The translations under genes were made by a program, and so were the position numbers. Below, one piece after another: positions 41,670 through 48,518 of a stretch of DNA of 48,518 nucleotides. The notes below the pieces were generated by a model, which had not been told where the DNA came from, did no database searches, and saw only the letters and a list, made by a program, of their open reading frames with translations. The stretch is from Candidatus Acetothermia bacterium (GTDB taxonomy: Bacteria; Bipolaricaulota; Bipolaricaulia; Bipolaricaulales; Bipolaricaulaceae): NCBI GenBank assembly GCA_003562845.1, contig PWTL01000050.1:1-48518 (forward strand), in the 5' to 3' direction. The number at the start of each line of letters is the position of its first letter. Positions within the stretch are counted from its first letter, which is position 1.

Positions 41670-42610
41670 CGGCCCCCAGGCTGCTGTTCGCCGGCACTGG
41701 CCCATTCGCCGTGCCCGTGCTGCAGGCACTGAGCGAACACGGCTGGGTGACAAAGGTCGTATCGCAGCCCGATCGGCCCGCGGGGCGCGGACTCACCCCC
41801 TGCCCCTCGGCCGTGTCCCGTATTGCCCAGGAGCTTGGCCTCCCCTTGATCACGCCCCGCTCTATCAACGCCGAAGAAACACTGGACGATCTCCGCGTGC
41901 ACAGCCCCCACCTGATGGTGGTCGCTGACTTCGGACAGCTATTGAAGCGCAGAGTCTTGGACCTTCCCGCCAAGGGTTGTCTGAACGTGCACGGGTCTCT
42001 CCTTCCCAGATGGCGTGGCGCCGCGCCCGTAGCCCGCGCCGTTATGAACGGTGACCATGAGACCGGCGTCACCACCATGCTTCTCGACGAGGGCATGGAC
42101 ACAGGACCGATCCTCCTCCAGCAACGTACCCCCATCGGAGCGGAGGAGACGGCCGAGGAGGTCGAAGTGCGCCTCGCCGTAATGGGAGCGCAGCTTGCCG
42201 TGGAGTCCGTGCAAGGGTTGCTGGAAGGAACGCTCTCCCCCCGCCCCCAACCTCGCGAGGGGACGATCGCCCCCAAGCTGACCCGCGACGAGGGCTGGGT
42301 GGACTGGGCGCAGGATACGTGCAGCATCCACAACCTGGTGCGGGGTACACAGCCCTGGCCTGGCGCATGGACGGAGTTCAACGCGCGCAGAGTCAAACTC
42401 CTCCGCTCCCGTCCCACAGACCTGCCCCTCCCCGAGAACCCCCCGGGCAGCGTGCTTCCCGCCAAGAACAGGCTGCTCGTAGTCACCGGAGATGGTGTCC
42501 TGGAGTTCCTCCTTGTACAGCCGGAAGGGTGCCGCCCGATGACTGGACAGGCTTTCCAGGCTGGCTACTGCCGCCGCGAACCAGTCCGCCTGGGCACCTG
42601 CGCTCCATAG
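41666..42610 (+). CDS. fmt: Methionyl-tRNA formyltransferase
   Basis: 314 residues. RLLFAGTGPFAVPVLQAL is the N-terminus; VADFGQLLKRRVLD, LNVHGSLLPRWRGAAPVARAV (with the catalytic Asn-His), and GVTTMLLDEGMDTGPIL follow, with a C-terminal OB-like domain (IHNLVRGTQPWPGAW). Adds formyl to Met-tRNA for initiation. Coupled to def, the standard pair. An open frame starting at 41426 overlaps def and is discarded. Confidence 0.97.
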   Translation: MTAPRLLFAGTGPFAVPVLQALSEHGWVTKVVSQPDRPAGRGLTPCPSAVSRIAQELGLPLITPRSINAEETLDDLRVHSPHLMVVADFGQLLKRRVLDLPAKGCLNVHGSLLPRWRGAAPVARAVMNGDHETGVTTMLLDEGMDTGPILLQQRTPIGAEETAEEVEVRLAVMGAQLAVESVQGLLEGTLSPRPQPREGTIAPKLTRDEGWVDWAQDTCSIHNLVRGTQPWPGAWTEFNARRVKLLRSRPTDLPLPENPPGSVLPAKNRLLVVTGDGVLEFLLVQPEGCRPMTGQAFQAGYCRREPVRLGTCAP

Positions 42611-42621
42611 CTCCTCATACC

Positions 42622-43833
42622 TCACAGCCTCGCAGATTGCGGCCGCCAGACCATGAGCCCAAGCGCAGCAACCAGCGCCAACGCTGCTCCGAAGAAGAAC
42701 GGCGCCCCGGGGCTCACTGCCTGCCACAACGCCCCGGCGATCACCGAGGCGGGAAGGTTCAGCGCACCGATTACCGTGCTGTACGCGCCGTAGGCCGTTC
42801 CCCGCACGTGGACTGGCACCAGATCGGCCACCAACGCCTTGGCCGTGCCGAAGGCAATGCCGTAGTACGCCCCATAAGCTGCATACAGAACCCACATGCT
42901 CCACGCTCGCCCGGCAAGACCAACACCTAGGTAGATGAGCGCGTACGCAATCCACCCGCCAACGATCACCCTCTTGCGGGGAACCCGGTCGGAAAGCGCA
43001 CCGGCGGGGGTGGAAAGGAGCGCATACACAAAGTTGAACACGACCAGCATCCCCAATATGCCCACCACACTAGTACCTAAGTCTTGGGCCCGCAGGACGA
43101 GAAACGCATCTGCGGAGTTCCCCAGCTCAAACAACGCCACGATACCCAAGAATAGAAGAAAAGGCCTCCCCAAACCGCGGAAGCCTACCTTCACCCCGTC
43201 CTCGGGCGAAGCCTGGCGTACCTCACGCGCCCCGTAGGCAAGCACCGCCACCGCTATCCCTGCGGGGACCAAACTGGCCAACACGACCACGCGAAAAGTG
43301 GCCGCGGTGAGCGCCTCCGCCCCCCCTTGCATCACCCACACGGCAGCCAGCGCCCCGAGGATCCCGAGCATGGCCCCGGCCGTGTCCGCCGCCCGGTGAA
43401 AGCCGAAAGCGAGGCCCCGGCGCTTCCCGTCGATAGAGTCGGCTATGAGTGCATCTCGCGGCGCAGTGCGCACCCCCTTTCCCACGCGATCCACCCACCG
43501 CGCACCGGCAACCGTAGGCCAACCTCCGGCCAGGTAGAAAAACGGCTTTGCCGCAGCAGAGATTCCGTACCCGGCCACCGCCAGCCATTTCCGCCTGCGC
43601 AATCGATCGGAGAACCATCCCGAAACGACCTTCAGAAGAGAGGACGTCGACTCGGCCACCCCTTCGATCAGCCCGATCACCGTTGTGCTGACGTTGAGCA
43701 CGTTCGCCAGAAAGAGAGGCACGAGGTTCAGGATCATCTCACTGGAGATGTCCGTGAGAAAGCTGGTCAGACTCACCGCCCAGACGTTGCGCGGGAGGCC
43801 CCTGATCCCGCTTCTCTTCTTGTGGTTCGTCAT
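42622..43833 (-). CDS. MFS transporter
   Basis: 403 residues with about 12 membrane helices. Motif A is GWFSDRLRRRKWLA; a DRVGKGVRTAPRDALIADS loop marks a subgroup of MFS proteins of unknown substrate; GALSDRVPRKRV is the matching loop of the second half. It converges on fmt (11 bases between stops). A strong promoter lies upstream, and GAGGAGGTGG precedes the ATG. Confidence 0.88.
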   Translation of the reverse strand: MTNHKKRSGIRGLPRNVWAVSLTSFLTDISSEMILNLVPLFLANVLNVSTTVIGLIEGVAESTSSLLKVVSGWFSDRLRRRKWLAVAGYGISAAAKPFFYLAGGWPTVAGARWVDRVGKGVRTAPRDALIADSIDGKRRGLAFGFHRAADTAGAMLGILGALAAVWVMQGGAEALTAATFRVVVLASLVPAGIAVAVLAYGAREVRQASPEDGVKVGFRGLGRPFLLFLGIVALFELGNSADAFLVLRAQDLGTSVVGILGMLVVFNFVYALLSTPAGALSDRVPRKRVIVGGWIAYALIYLGVGLAGRAWSMWVLYAAYGAYYGIAFGTAKALVADLVPVHVRGTAYGAYSTVIGALNLPASVIAGALWQAVSPGAPFFFGAALALVAALGLMVWRPQSARL

Positions 43834-43878
43834 TCCACCTCCTCGTAGTGTATGCTGGTGTTTAGCGCAAGACGCCCC

Positions 43879-43906
43879 AGTATACGTAGGGCCCTAGCTG
43901 TGTAAA
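43879..43906 (-). promoter_or_regulatory. Promoter of the MFS gene with a palindrome in the spacer
   Basis: On the minus strand TTTACA (5 of 6), 16 bases and TATACT (5 of 6). The spacer contains the perfect palindrome TAGGGCCCTA (43887-43896), a plausible operator for a local repressor. The ferritin-like gene starts 23 bases away on the other strand. Confidence 0.65.
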
Positions 43907-43928
43907 CCCGAGCAACGAGGGAGGCGGA

Positions 43929-44429
43929 ATGCAGGACCGAAGACGAGATGCCTTGAAGGGGGCCATGCTCCTCGAACAGCGCGGCGAGGAATTCTACAAG
44001 GCTGCAGCGCGCCAGACGCACGTTTCCGAGGTGAGGGCAATGTTCCAGCTCCTTGCCGACGAGGAGAAGCATCATCGGCAGACGCTGGCCAAAGCGTACA
44101 CCCAACTGGAGGAAAGCGGCGAGTTCTCCATTCCTTCCCTGGAGAGAGCTCCAGCCGACGTGGCGAGCAATGTCCTCACTGCCGACGTAATGTCCGAGGT
44201 CTCCGCCGCAGGCTACGAGGCAGCAGCTGTGTACGCGGCAATGGGGTTGGAGGAACGAGCGATCTCCTACTACCGGGAACAGGAGAAGGCCGCCACCGAC
44301 GACAAAGAACGGAAGCTGTACAACTGGCTGGCCGACTGGGAAGGGCGGCATCTGAACGCGCTTCTGGCTATGGAGGAGGACCTCCGCCAACGCGTCTGGC
44401 ACGACCAGCGCTTCTGGCCTCTGTTGTAG
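43929..44429 (+). CDS. Ferritin-like/rubrerythrin-family di-iron protein
   Basis: 166 residues, all-alpha. Diiron ligands of the erythrin type: LEQRGEEFY in the first helix, DEEKHH (ExxH) in the second, a Glu-rich third helix (MGLEERAISYY and REQEKAA) and DWEGRHLNALL in the fourth. It has no rubredoxin domain, so it is an erythrin-type protein (sulerythrin-like) for peroxide or iron handling. GAGGGAGG precedes the ATG. Confidence 0.85.
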   Translation: MQDRRRDALKGAMLLEQRGEEFYKAAARQTHVSEVRAMFQLLADEEKHHRQTLAKAYTQLEESGEFSIPSLERAPADVASNVLTADVMSEVSAAGYEAAAVYAAMGLEERAISYYREQEKAATDDKERKLYNWLADWEGRHLNALLAMEEDLRQRVWHDQRFWPLL

Positions 44430-44447
44430 GCGTCGCCCGCCTTGCCC

Positions 44448-44960
44448 CTACTGAGGGCTGTTGTCGTCACCGGCCGGAGGGACGGTCGCCTCCTGGCCCT
44501 CCTGTAACTCGTCAACACGACGGGACAGCGTTTCCACTTCCTCCCCGAGGGTGGTCAGGCGGGCCTCGAGTTCTGCCAGTCGCCCCGGCAGTGCCTCCGG
44601 GGCCTCTCCCACTGCGGCCAGAAGGTCATGCCGCACACTGCTGACTGCTTCTTCCAGCAAGCGCACATCACGCGCAACTCCCTCCAGGCTCCCATCTGCG
44701 GCGCCAACGGCGCCCTCCAGGCTCGCCATACGCGACAGAAGACGCTGCTGCTCCTCCTCCAGCGCCGCGAGGGCCTGCGCTGCCTCCCCCACGGTCCCCA
44801 GCTGTTCCTCCCATACAGCCAGGTCCCCTTCGAGCTCGGCCAGCCGCTCTTCGCTGGAGGCCAGCCTCGCCTCCATGCTGGACAGGAGCACGCCGACCGC
44901 CGTGCCCAGTGCTATCACCAGGAGCCCCATAACAAGGGGAATCACTGCACCAGGCTTCAC
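44448..44960 (-). CDS. Single-pass membrane coiled-coil protein, unknown function
   Basis: 170 residues: an N-terminal membrane helix (VIPLVMGLLVIALGTAVGVLL) followed by about 130 residues of heptad-rich coiled coil (RLASSEERLAELEGDL and repeated LEARL/LEELV-like units) and an acidic tail. No family recognised. Convergent with the ferritin-like gene. The opposite-strand Ser-rich frame is a shadow. Confidence 0.65.
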   Translation of the reverse strand: MKPGAVIPLVMGLLVIALGTAVGVLLSSMEARLASSEERLAELEGDLAVWEEQLGTVGEAAQALAALEEEQQRLLSRMASLEGAVGAADGSLEGVARDVRLLEEAVSSVRHDLLAAVGEAPEALPGRLAELEARLTTLGEEVETLSRRVDELQEGQEATVPPAGDDNSPQ

Positions 44961-45131
44961 CTAGAGCCTCCCGTGCCCTGCACCGCGCTCCCCCCACGCC
45001 ACCCGGGGGCTGCAGCCCCCGCCACCAGCTCGCCCGGCGCCGTCCCAGTCTTCTTCGTCTGCCACATGGGTCTGCACATAACAACCCATTCTAACCGCCA
45101 AGGGGGCACATGCCTACGCGGCTTAGGTCCC

Positions 45132-45160
45132 TTGTCCGTCCGCTCCCCTCCCGATAAGAT
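45132..45160 (+). promoter_or_regulatory. Promoter of tRNA-Ala
   Basis: TTGTCC, 17 bases and TAAGAT, 12 bases before the tRNA. The same sequence pair and spacing occurs at the tRNA(CAT) gene. Confidence 0.75.
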
Positions 45161-45172
45161 CAGGACAGAGAC

Positions 45173-45249
45173 GGGGGCGTAGCTCAGTCTGGGAGAGCAC
45201 CGGCTTTGCAAGCCGGGGGTCGGCGGTTCGAGCCCGCTCGCCTCCACCA
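45173..45249 (+). tRNA. tRNA-Ala (TGC)
   Basis: A full cloverleaf: acceptor GGGGGCG/CGCCTCC (one G-T pair), D arm GCTC/GAGC, anticodon stem CCGGC/GCCGG with loop TTTGCAA (anticodon TGC), T arm GGCGG/CCGCT around TTCGAGC, discriminator A and an encoded CCA at 45247-45249. It decodes GCA-type Ala codons. No rRNA genes are near. Confidence 0.96.
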
Positions 45250-45333
45250 TCCACGAGGCCAAAGCTCTGACTTGACAGAACCTGGCCCGCGGGTCTTGTA
45301 CAGCACACAGCGGTAGGCAGACACTCGCTGCCG

Positions 45334-45383
45334 AGGCCCTTCCCCTCGCCCAGCGGGGCCTGAGGAGGAGCCGGAACCTCCTC
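45334..45383 (-). terminator. Two tandem hairpins between tRNA-Ala and lapA
   Basis: AGGCCC/GGGCCT and GAGGAGG/CCTCCTC form two adjacent stems just past the lapA stop (minus strand). They probably separate the converging tRNA-Ala and lapA transcripts. No T-run is seen. Confidence 0.4.
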
Positions 45384-45397
45384 GCCGCGTAAGAGGG

Positions 45398-45631
45398 CTA
45401 CTCCTTCCCCTCGCTCCGGTTGGACACACCGCGGAAAGATGATCTCAACAGGCTTGCAATCGCCCCCCCCGTGGTCATCCCTAGGACGTAGACAAGGAGC
45501 CCCAAGGCGAACAAGGGAAGCGTGACACGTATCGTCAGGAAGGACACGGTTACCGATTGCAGATTCTGAGCCATGAAGATGATCACTGCCGCCGACACCA
45601 ACACAATAAGCGTCAAGTGCAGATAGCGCAT
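45398..45631 (-). CDS. LapA domain (DUF1049) small membrane protein
   Basis: 77 residues: two membrane helices (LTLIVLVSAAVIIFMAQN and LPLFALGLLVYVLGMTTGG) separated by LQSVTVSFLTIRV, with a basic tail. The FMAQN-x-VTVSFL pattern is typical of LapA-domain proteins, which act with LapB (YciM) in LPS regulation in proteobacteria; elsewhere function is unknown. Starts with ATG. Confidence 0.8.
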   Translation of the reverse strand: MRYLHLTLIVLVSAAVIIFMAQNLQSVTVSFLTIRVTLPLFALGLLVYVLGMTTGGAIASLLRSSFRGVSNRSEGKE

Positions 45632-45802
45632 AGCATCCCCCTTTTGCGTAGTAGTTTAGCGCATATGTACACCTCCAGCGACCGCACGCCGCAGCGCCGA
45701 GGCACAGCTCCCTCGCACTCTGGACATGTGTGAGAGCAGACTGTGATCACCCCTGGCTCGGGGAGAGGAGGCATGGTATGGTTGGGGGAGGGGGTGAGCA
45801 CA

Positions 45803-46627
45803 ATGTCGCGACGGCTTGAGTACTGTACAGTTGTACTTGCTGCTCTGTTGGCCATCGAACTGGGGGCACTCGCTGAACCATCCTGCACGATCGCTGTGAG
45901 GCCTGATGAGTCCCTCCAACAGGCGATCAACGTGGCCCCCGAAGGGGCGGTGCTCTGTCTGGAAGACGGCATCTGGGAGGAGAACATAGAGATCGGGAAG
46001 TCCCTCACCCTGCGCGGCACGGGAGCAGAACATACACTGGTCAAGGCTGAACACGCAGGAAAGCCCGTGATCCGCGTCGCCTCCCTGGTTGAAGCCGAGG
46101 TTAGGCTCGAGGAACTCACTGTTGCTGACGCGAGGCGCGCGACACCGAGGACCTACGAGGAGGCTGGCGTGCGCATCCTGGGGCGTGCCCACGTGCTTAT
46201 CGTCGGCGCAGTTATCAGGGCGAACTCCGACGGCATCTACATGTGGGACAGTTCGCGACTCACGGTGGAGAGCTCGCTCATTGTGGGCAACGAAGGATCC
46301 GGCCTTGTTATGTGGGATTCATCCCGAGCGTCCATTGCTGAGTCCACTATTAAGGGGAACGGGAAACACGGAATCTACCTGTGGGGATCGGCCGAACTCG
46401 CCCTCACCCACAGTAGCATCTTCGACAACACTGGCCACGGTGTTGCTCTGCACGAGAGGCCATGTATCGACGTGGCCTTTCCCTTCCAGGGCGTCGTAAC
46501 GGGCCGCGACAACGAGATCCCCGGACCCGGGGACGAAGGGGGCAACATGAGAGGCGCGGTCTGCCCTGTGAAGTTGGAGTTCCTCATAACTGTTGAGGGA
46601 GGCGAGTTCGACCGACGGGGCGATTGA
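45803..46627 (+). CDS. Secreted right-handed beta-helix protein
   Basis: 274 residues. Signal peptide LEYCTVVLAALLAIELGALA, then LQQAINVAPEGAVLCLEDGIW at the start of the helix and a set of repeats of about 23 residues: DGIYMWDSSRLTVESSLI, SGLVMWDSSRASIAESTI, HGIYLWGSAELALTHSSI and HGVALHERP. The pattern is that of NosD/pectate-lyase-like parallel beta-helices; a carbohydrate-related or surface role is likely. An ATG after GGGTGAGC is chosen; earlier ATG/GTG starts in frame are possible. Confidence 0.78.
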   Translation: MSRRLEYCTVVLAALLAIELGALAEPSCTIAVRPDESLQQAINVAPEGAVLCLEDGIWEENIEIGKSLTLRGTGAEHTLVKAEHAGKPVIRVASLVEAEVRLEELTVADARRATPRTYEEAGVRILGRAHVLIVGAVIRANSDGIYMWDSSRLTVESSLIVGNEGSGLVMWDSSRASIAESTIKGNGKHGIYLWGSAELALTHSSIFDNTGHGVALHERPCIDVAFPFQGVVTGRDNEIPGPGDEGGNMRGAVCPVKLEFLITVEGGEFDRRGD

Positions 46628-46687
46628 GCCTACGCAGGCGGTGCTCCTTACAGGTGCCCTCGCACAAGGAGGGCTGCCGGCCCTATG

Positions 46688-47200
46688 CTACCCCGATGAA
46701 CCTGTGCCGTGATCGCTGACCCCTTGCTCCTGCAGCAGAGATTGATAGCGCTTTTCCAATACGGCCATTTGCTTGGCGACGCGCTGGTGGCGTTGCTCGA
46801 GGACCTCGGGGATCTCGCGACCGTTCTGCGAGAGGTACTCGTATATAGCTTCGTTCAGTGCATCGGCGGCGAGAGCGGAGCAGTGCATCTTCACCGGCGG
46901 CAGGCCTCCGAGTCCTTCGGCAACTTCGCGATTGGTGATGTCGATCGCCTCGTCCAGAGACTTCCCCTTGGCCATCTCCGAGACCATAGACGAGGTGGCG
47001 ATGGCTGCCGCACACCCATAGGTCTCCCAGGAAATGTCACTGATCACCTCGCGTCCCTGGTCGTCCTCGCCCACCTTGATGTACACCCACATTACGTCAC
47101 CGCAGACGACCTGGCCCACCTTGCCCACGGCAGAGTAGTTCTCCAGCTTGCCCTTGTTGCGAGGGTTCCGAAAGTGGTCCATTACCTGATCAGTGTACAT
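46688..47200 (-). CDS. NifU/IscU-type iron-sulfur cluster scaffold protein
   Basis: 170 residues. The three cluster-binding Cys are in VCGDVMWVYI, TYGCAAAIATSSM and KMHCSALAADA. The N-terminus MYTDQVMDHFRNPRN is typical of IscU/NifU. An extended C-terminal helix (about 50 residues) is not the NfU domain. ATG 47200 is preferred to the ATG 9 bases earlier since it gives the usual start. It overlaps the end of the cysteine desulfurase gene by 11 bases; the pair builds Fe-S clusters. Confidence 0.9.
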   Translation of the reverse strand: MYTDQVMDHFRNPRNKGKLENYSAVGKVGQVVCGDVMWVYIKVGEDDQGREVISDISWETYGCAAAIATSSMVSEMAKGKSLDEAIDITNREVAEGLGGLPPVKMHCSALAADALNEAIYEYLSQNGREIPEVLEQRHQRVAKQMAVLEKRYQSLLQEQGVSDHGTGSSG

Positions 47201-48356
47201 CGCTCTCACCTACTCTAAATGGGGAGTACGCACGGAGAGATTCCACCGCACGCGGCAAGATTTCAAGGAACCGCTCGATGTCCTCACTCGTCGTCTCCCG
47301 CCCCGTGCTCACCCGCAGGCTGCCGTGGACCATTGCCGGCGGTACACCGATAGCTACAAGCACGTGGCTGGGTTCAAGGTCAGGGGAGGAGCATGCAGAG
47401 CCTGTGGAAACTGCAATCCCCTCTTCATCCAGCTTCAGCACGAGGGACTCTCCCTCGATCGCCTCAAAGCTGAAGTTGGCGATGTGCGGCAGGCTGTTCT
47501 CCCGATGTCCATTGAGGCGGGATCCCGGCACCCGGGTGACTCCCTCGATCAGCCGCTCCCGCAGCGCCCGCAGGCGGGGCGCGCTTTCGTCCTGCTCGGA
47601 AAAAGAGATCTTCGTCGCCTTGGCCAGCCCCACGATCCCGGGAACGTTCTCCGTTCCGCTGCGCCGGCCCCCTTCGTGCCCTCCGCCGTGGAAGAGCGGG
47701 GTCAAGCGCACTCCGCTGCGCACAAACAGCAGTCCCACCCCTTTGGGCCCGTGCAGCTTGTGCGCGGACGCGGACAAGAGATCGACGCTGTCCATGGCCA
47801 GGGGGACCTTGCCGAAGGCTTGGACCGCGTCAGTGTGAAACAGTACCCCCCTCTCCCGGCACAGGCCGCCGATCTCCTCGATCGGCTGGGTGGTGCCCAG
47901 TTCGTTGTTCCCCGCCATAACCGAAACCAAGAAAGTGTCGTCTTGCACAGCTTCCCCAATCGCCTGGGGATCGACCCTGCCAGAGGAATCCGGACTGACG
48001 AACGTCACCGAGTACCCGAGCTTTTCCAGCCAGCGAGCAGTGTGTAGTACTGCGTGGTGCTCGATAGCTGTGGTGACCAGATGCCGGCGCTCTGCAGAAG
48101 AATAGGCCGCGCCGACCAGTGCCAAGTTGTTCGCCTCCGTCGCCCCAGAAGTGAACACTATTTCCTCTGCTCTTACCCCCAGCCGCTCGGCAATCGCTCC
48201 CCTGCTCTCCTCCATGGCGCTCCGCGCCTTGCGGCCGTAGACATGGAGGCTCGAGGCGTTGCCATAATGCTCCCTGTGGTACGGGGCCATCGCCTCCAGG
48301 ACCTCGGGGGCGACCGGGGTGGTAGCGCTATGGTCCAGGTAGATCACTCGGTCCAT
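47190..48356 (-). CDS. Cysteine desulfurase, NifS/IscS type
   Basis: 388 residues, PLP enzyme that takes sulfur from Cys. IYLDHSATTPVAPEVL at the start, FTSGATEANNLAL, IEHHAVLHTA, the PLP lysine in SAHKLHGPKG, GTENVPG and the active-site Cys in STGSACSS. It passes sulfur to the co-transcribed scaffold protein. The pair appears to be its own transcription unit, with a promoter at 48375-48403. Confidence 0.94.
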   Translation of the reverse strand: MDRVIYLDHSATTPVAPEVLEAMAPYHREHYGNASSLHVYGRKARSAMEESRGAIAERLGVRAEEIVFTSGATEANNLALVGAAYSSAERRHLVTTAIEHHAVLHTARWLEKLGYSVTFVSPDSSGRVDPQAIGEAVQDDTFLVSVMAGNNELGTTQPIEEIGGLCRERGVLFHTDAVQAFGKVPLAMDSVDLLSASAHKLHGPKGVGLLFVRSGVRLTPLFHGGGHEGGRRSGTENVPGIVGLAKATKISFSEQDESAPRLRALRERLIEGVTRVPGSRLNGHRENSLPHIANFSFEAIEGESLVLKLDEEGIAVSTGSACSSPDLEPSHVLVAIGVPPAMVHGSLRVSTGRETTSEDIERFLEILPRAVESLRAYSPFRVGESDVH

Positions 48357-48374
48357 TTCGGATCACCGAGAATA

Positions 48375-48403
48375 ACATTACCACGATTGTCTCATTTACG
48401 CAA
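48375..48403 (-). promoter_or_regulatory. Promoter of the cysteine desulfurase-scaffold pair
   Basis: On the minus strand TTGCGT, 17 bases and TAATGT, about 18 bases before the ATG. The palindrome AAGGCCGGCCTT (48428-48439), just past the preceding gene, could be a terminator or operator. Confidence 0.5.
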
Positions 48404-48437
48404 CCCCCCAGTTATGAAGAACCCGTGAAGGCCGGCC

Positions 48438-48518
48438 TTAGCTGGTCTCTTCCACCACCTGTTGCTCATAGAGCTCTCGGCGAGCTTCCTCGTGCTCGAA
48501 CAGGCGGAACGTATCCCG
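48438..48518 (-). CDS. 3' end of an unidentified gene (start outside window)
   Basis: The minus strand has an open frame of 26 codons to the window edge, ending in a TAA at 48438 and reading FRLFEHEEARRELYEQQ near its middle. It is charged and helical and too short to identify. In many genomes an Rrf2 regulator sits here, but nothing in the visible part supports or excludes that. Confidence 0.4.
   Translation of the reverse strand, partial: RDTFRLFEHEEARRELYEQQVVEETS

Noticed and set aside
44461-44964. Ser-rich plus-strand frame
   Set aside because: Mirror of the coiled-coil gene on the minus strand; low complexity, no start signal.
44957-45429. Minus-strand frames with GLEPPTPGLQSRC-like sequence across tRNA-Ala
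   Set aside because: The same tRNA antisense artefact; no conserved protein.
1-48518. CRISPR arrays, insertion sequences, phage genes, rRNA
   Set aside because: No regularly spaced direct repeats, transposase, integrase, phage or rRNA sequences were recognised on either strand.

Overview
The window is a gene-dense, high-GC bacterial chromosome segment with both strands in use. Short gaps, many ATGA/GTGA/TTGA start-stop overlaps, GTG/TTG starts and no mobile elements suggest a streamlined genome. It looks like an uncultured, deep-branching and possibly thermophilic lineage. A SpoVS homologue, RNase Y, a cyclic 2,3-diphosphoglycerate synthetase-like protein, secreted beta-rich proteins and a dockerin-like tail would fit Bipolaricaulota/Acetothermia (OP1), but that placement is inference. 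Predicted beta-barrel proteins, a periplasmic-type PPIase and an RND exporter suggest a cell with an outer membrane.

Layout. 1-5496 (+): end of a TldE/PmbA protein, an unknown protein, uracil phosphoribosyltransferase, a short-chain dehydrogenase, a TIM-barrel isomerase/epimerase and an MFS transporter. 5504-17070 (-): one long run in the order rimP, nusA, RND/MMPL exporter, RNase Y, spoVS, an AtpZ-like small membrane protein (hidden by a non-standard start), a PPIase-TPR fusion, mazG, DUF4911, a YqeG phosphatase, tRNA(CAT), a degenerate RNase H-like protein, dtd and rpmF. 17098-19868: rluD-like, a CDP-alcohol phosphatidyltransferase and the cPGS-like protein.

19973-26271 (+) is the most interesting region: a secreted beta-rich protein, a sigma factor that keeps regions 2 and 3 but has lost region 4, then a near-consensus promoter, a c-di-GMP-I (GEMM) riboswitch and a terminator that contains the Shine-Dalgarno sequence. 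These lead into a small secreted protein, an Ig-fold chaperone-like protein with a dockerin-like tail and a 951-residue usher- or scaffold-like protein. I read this as a c-di-GMP-controlled surface structure resembling chaperone-usher systems.

26287-35931: pgsA, tpiA, a slipin, a WalJ/YycJ-type hydrolase, a division cluster (csaB, rsmH, ftsL-like, ftsI), a HAD phosphatase, an orphan sucD and ychF. 35952-48518: recG-gatC-tnaA-DUF401 (-), def-fmt (+), a second MFS transporter, a ferritin-like protein, a coiled-coil membrane protein, tRNA-Ala(TGC), lapA, a beta-helix protein, nifU/nifS-type Fe-S genes and a partial gene at the right edge.

Promoters are of sigma-A type. Both tRNA genes have the same TTGTCC-N17-TAAGAT promoter. 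Several protein genes have the -10 box only 6-11 bases before the start codon, which predicts leaderless or nearly leaderless mRNAs.
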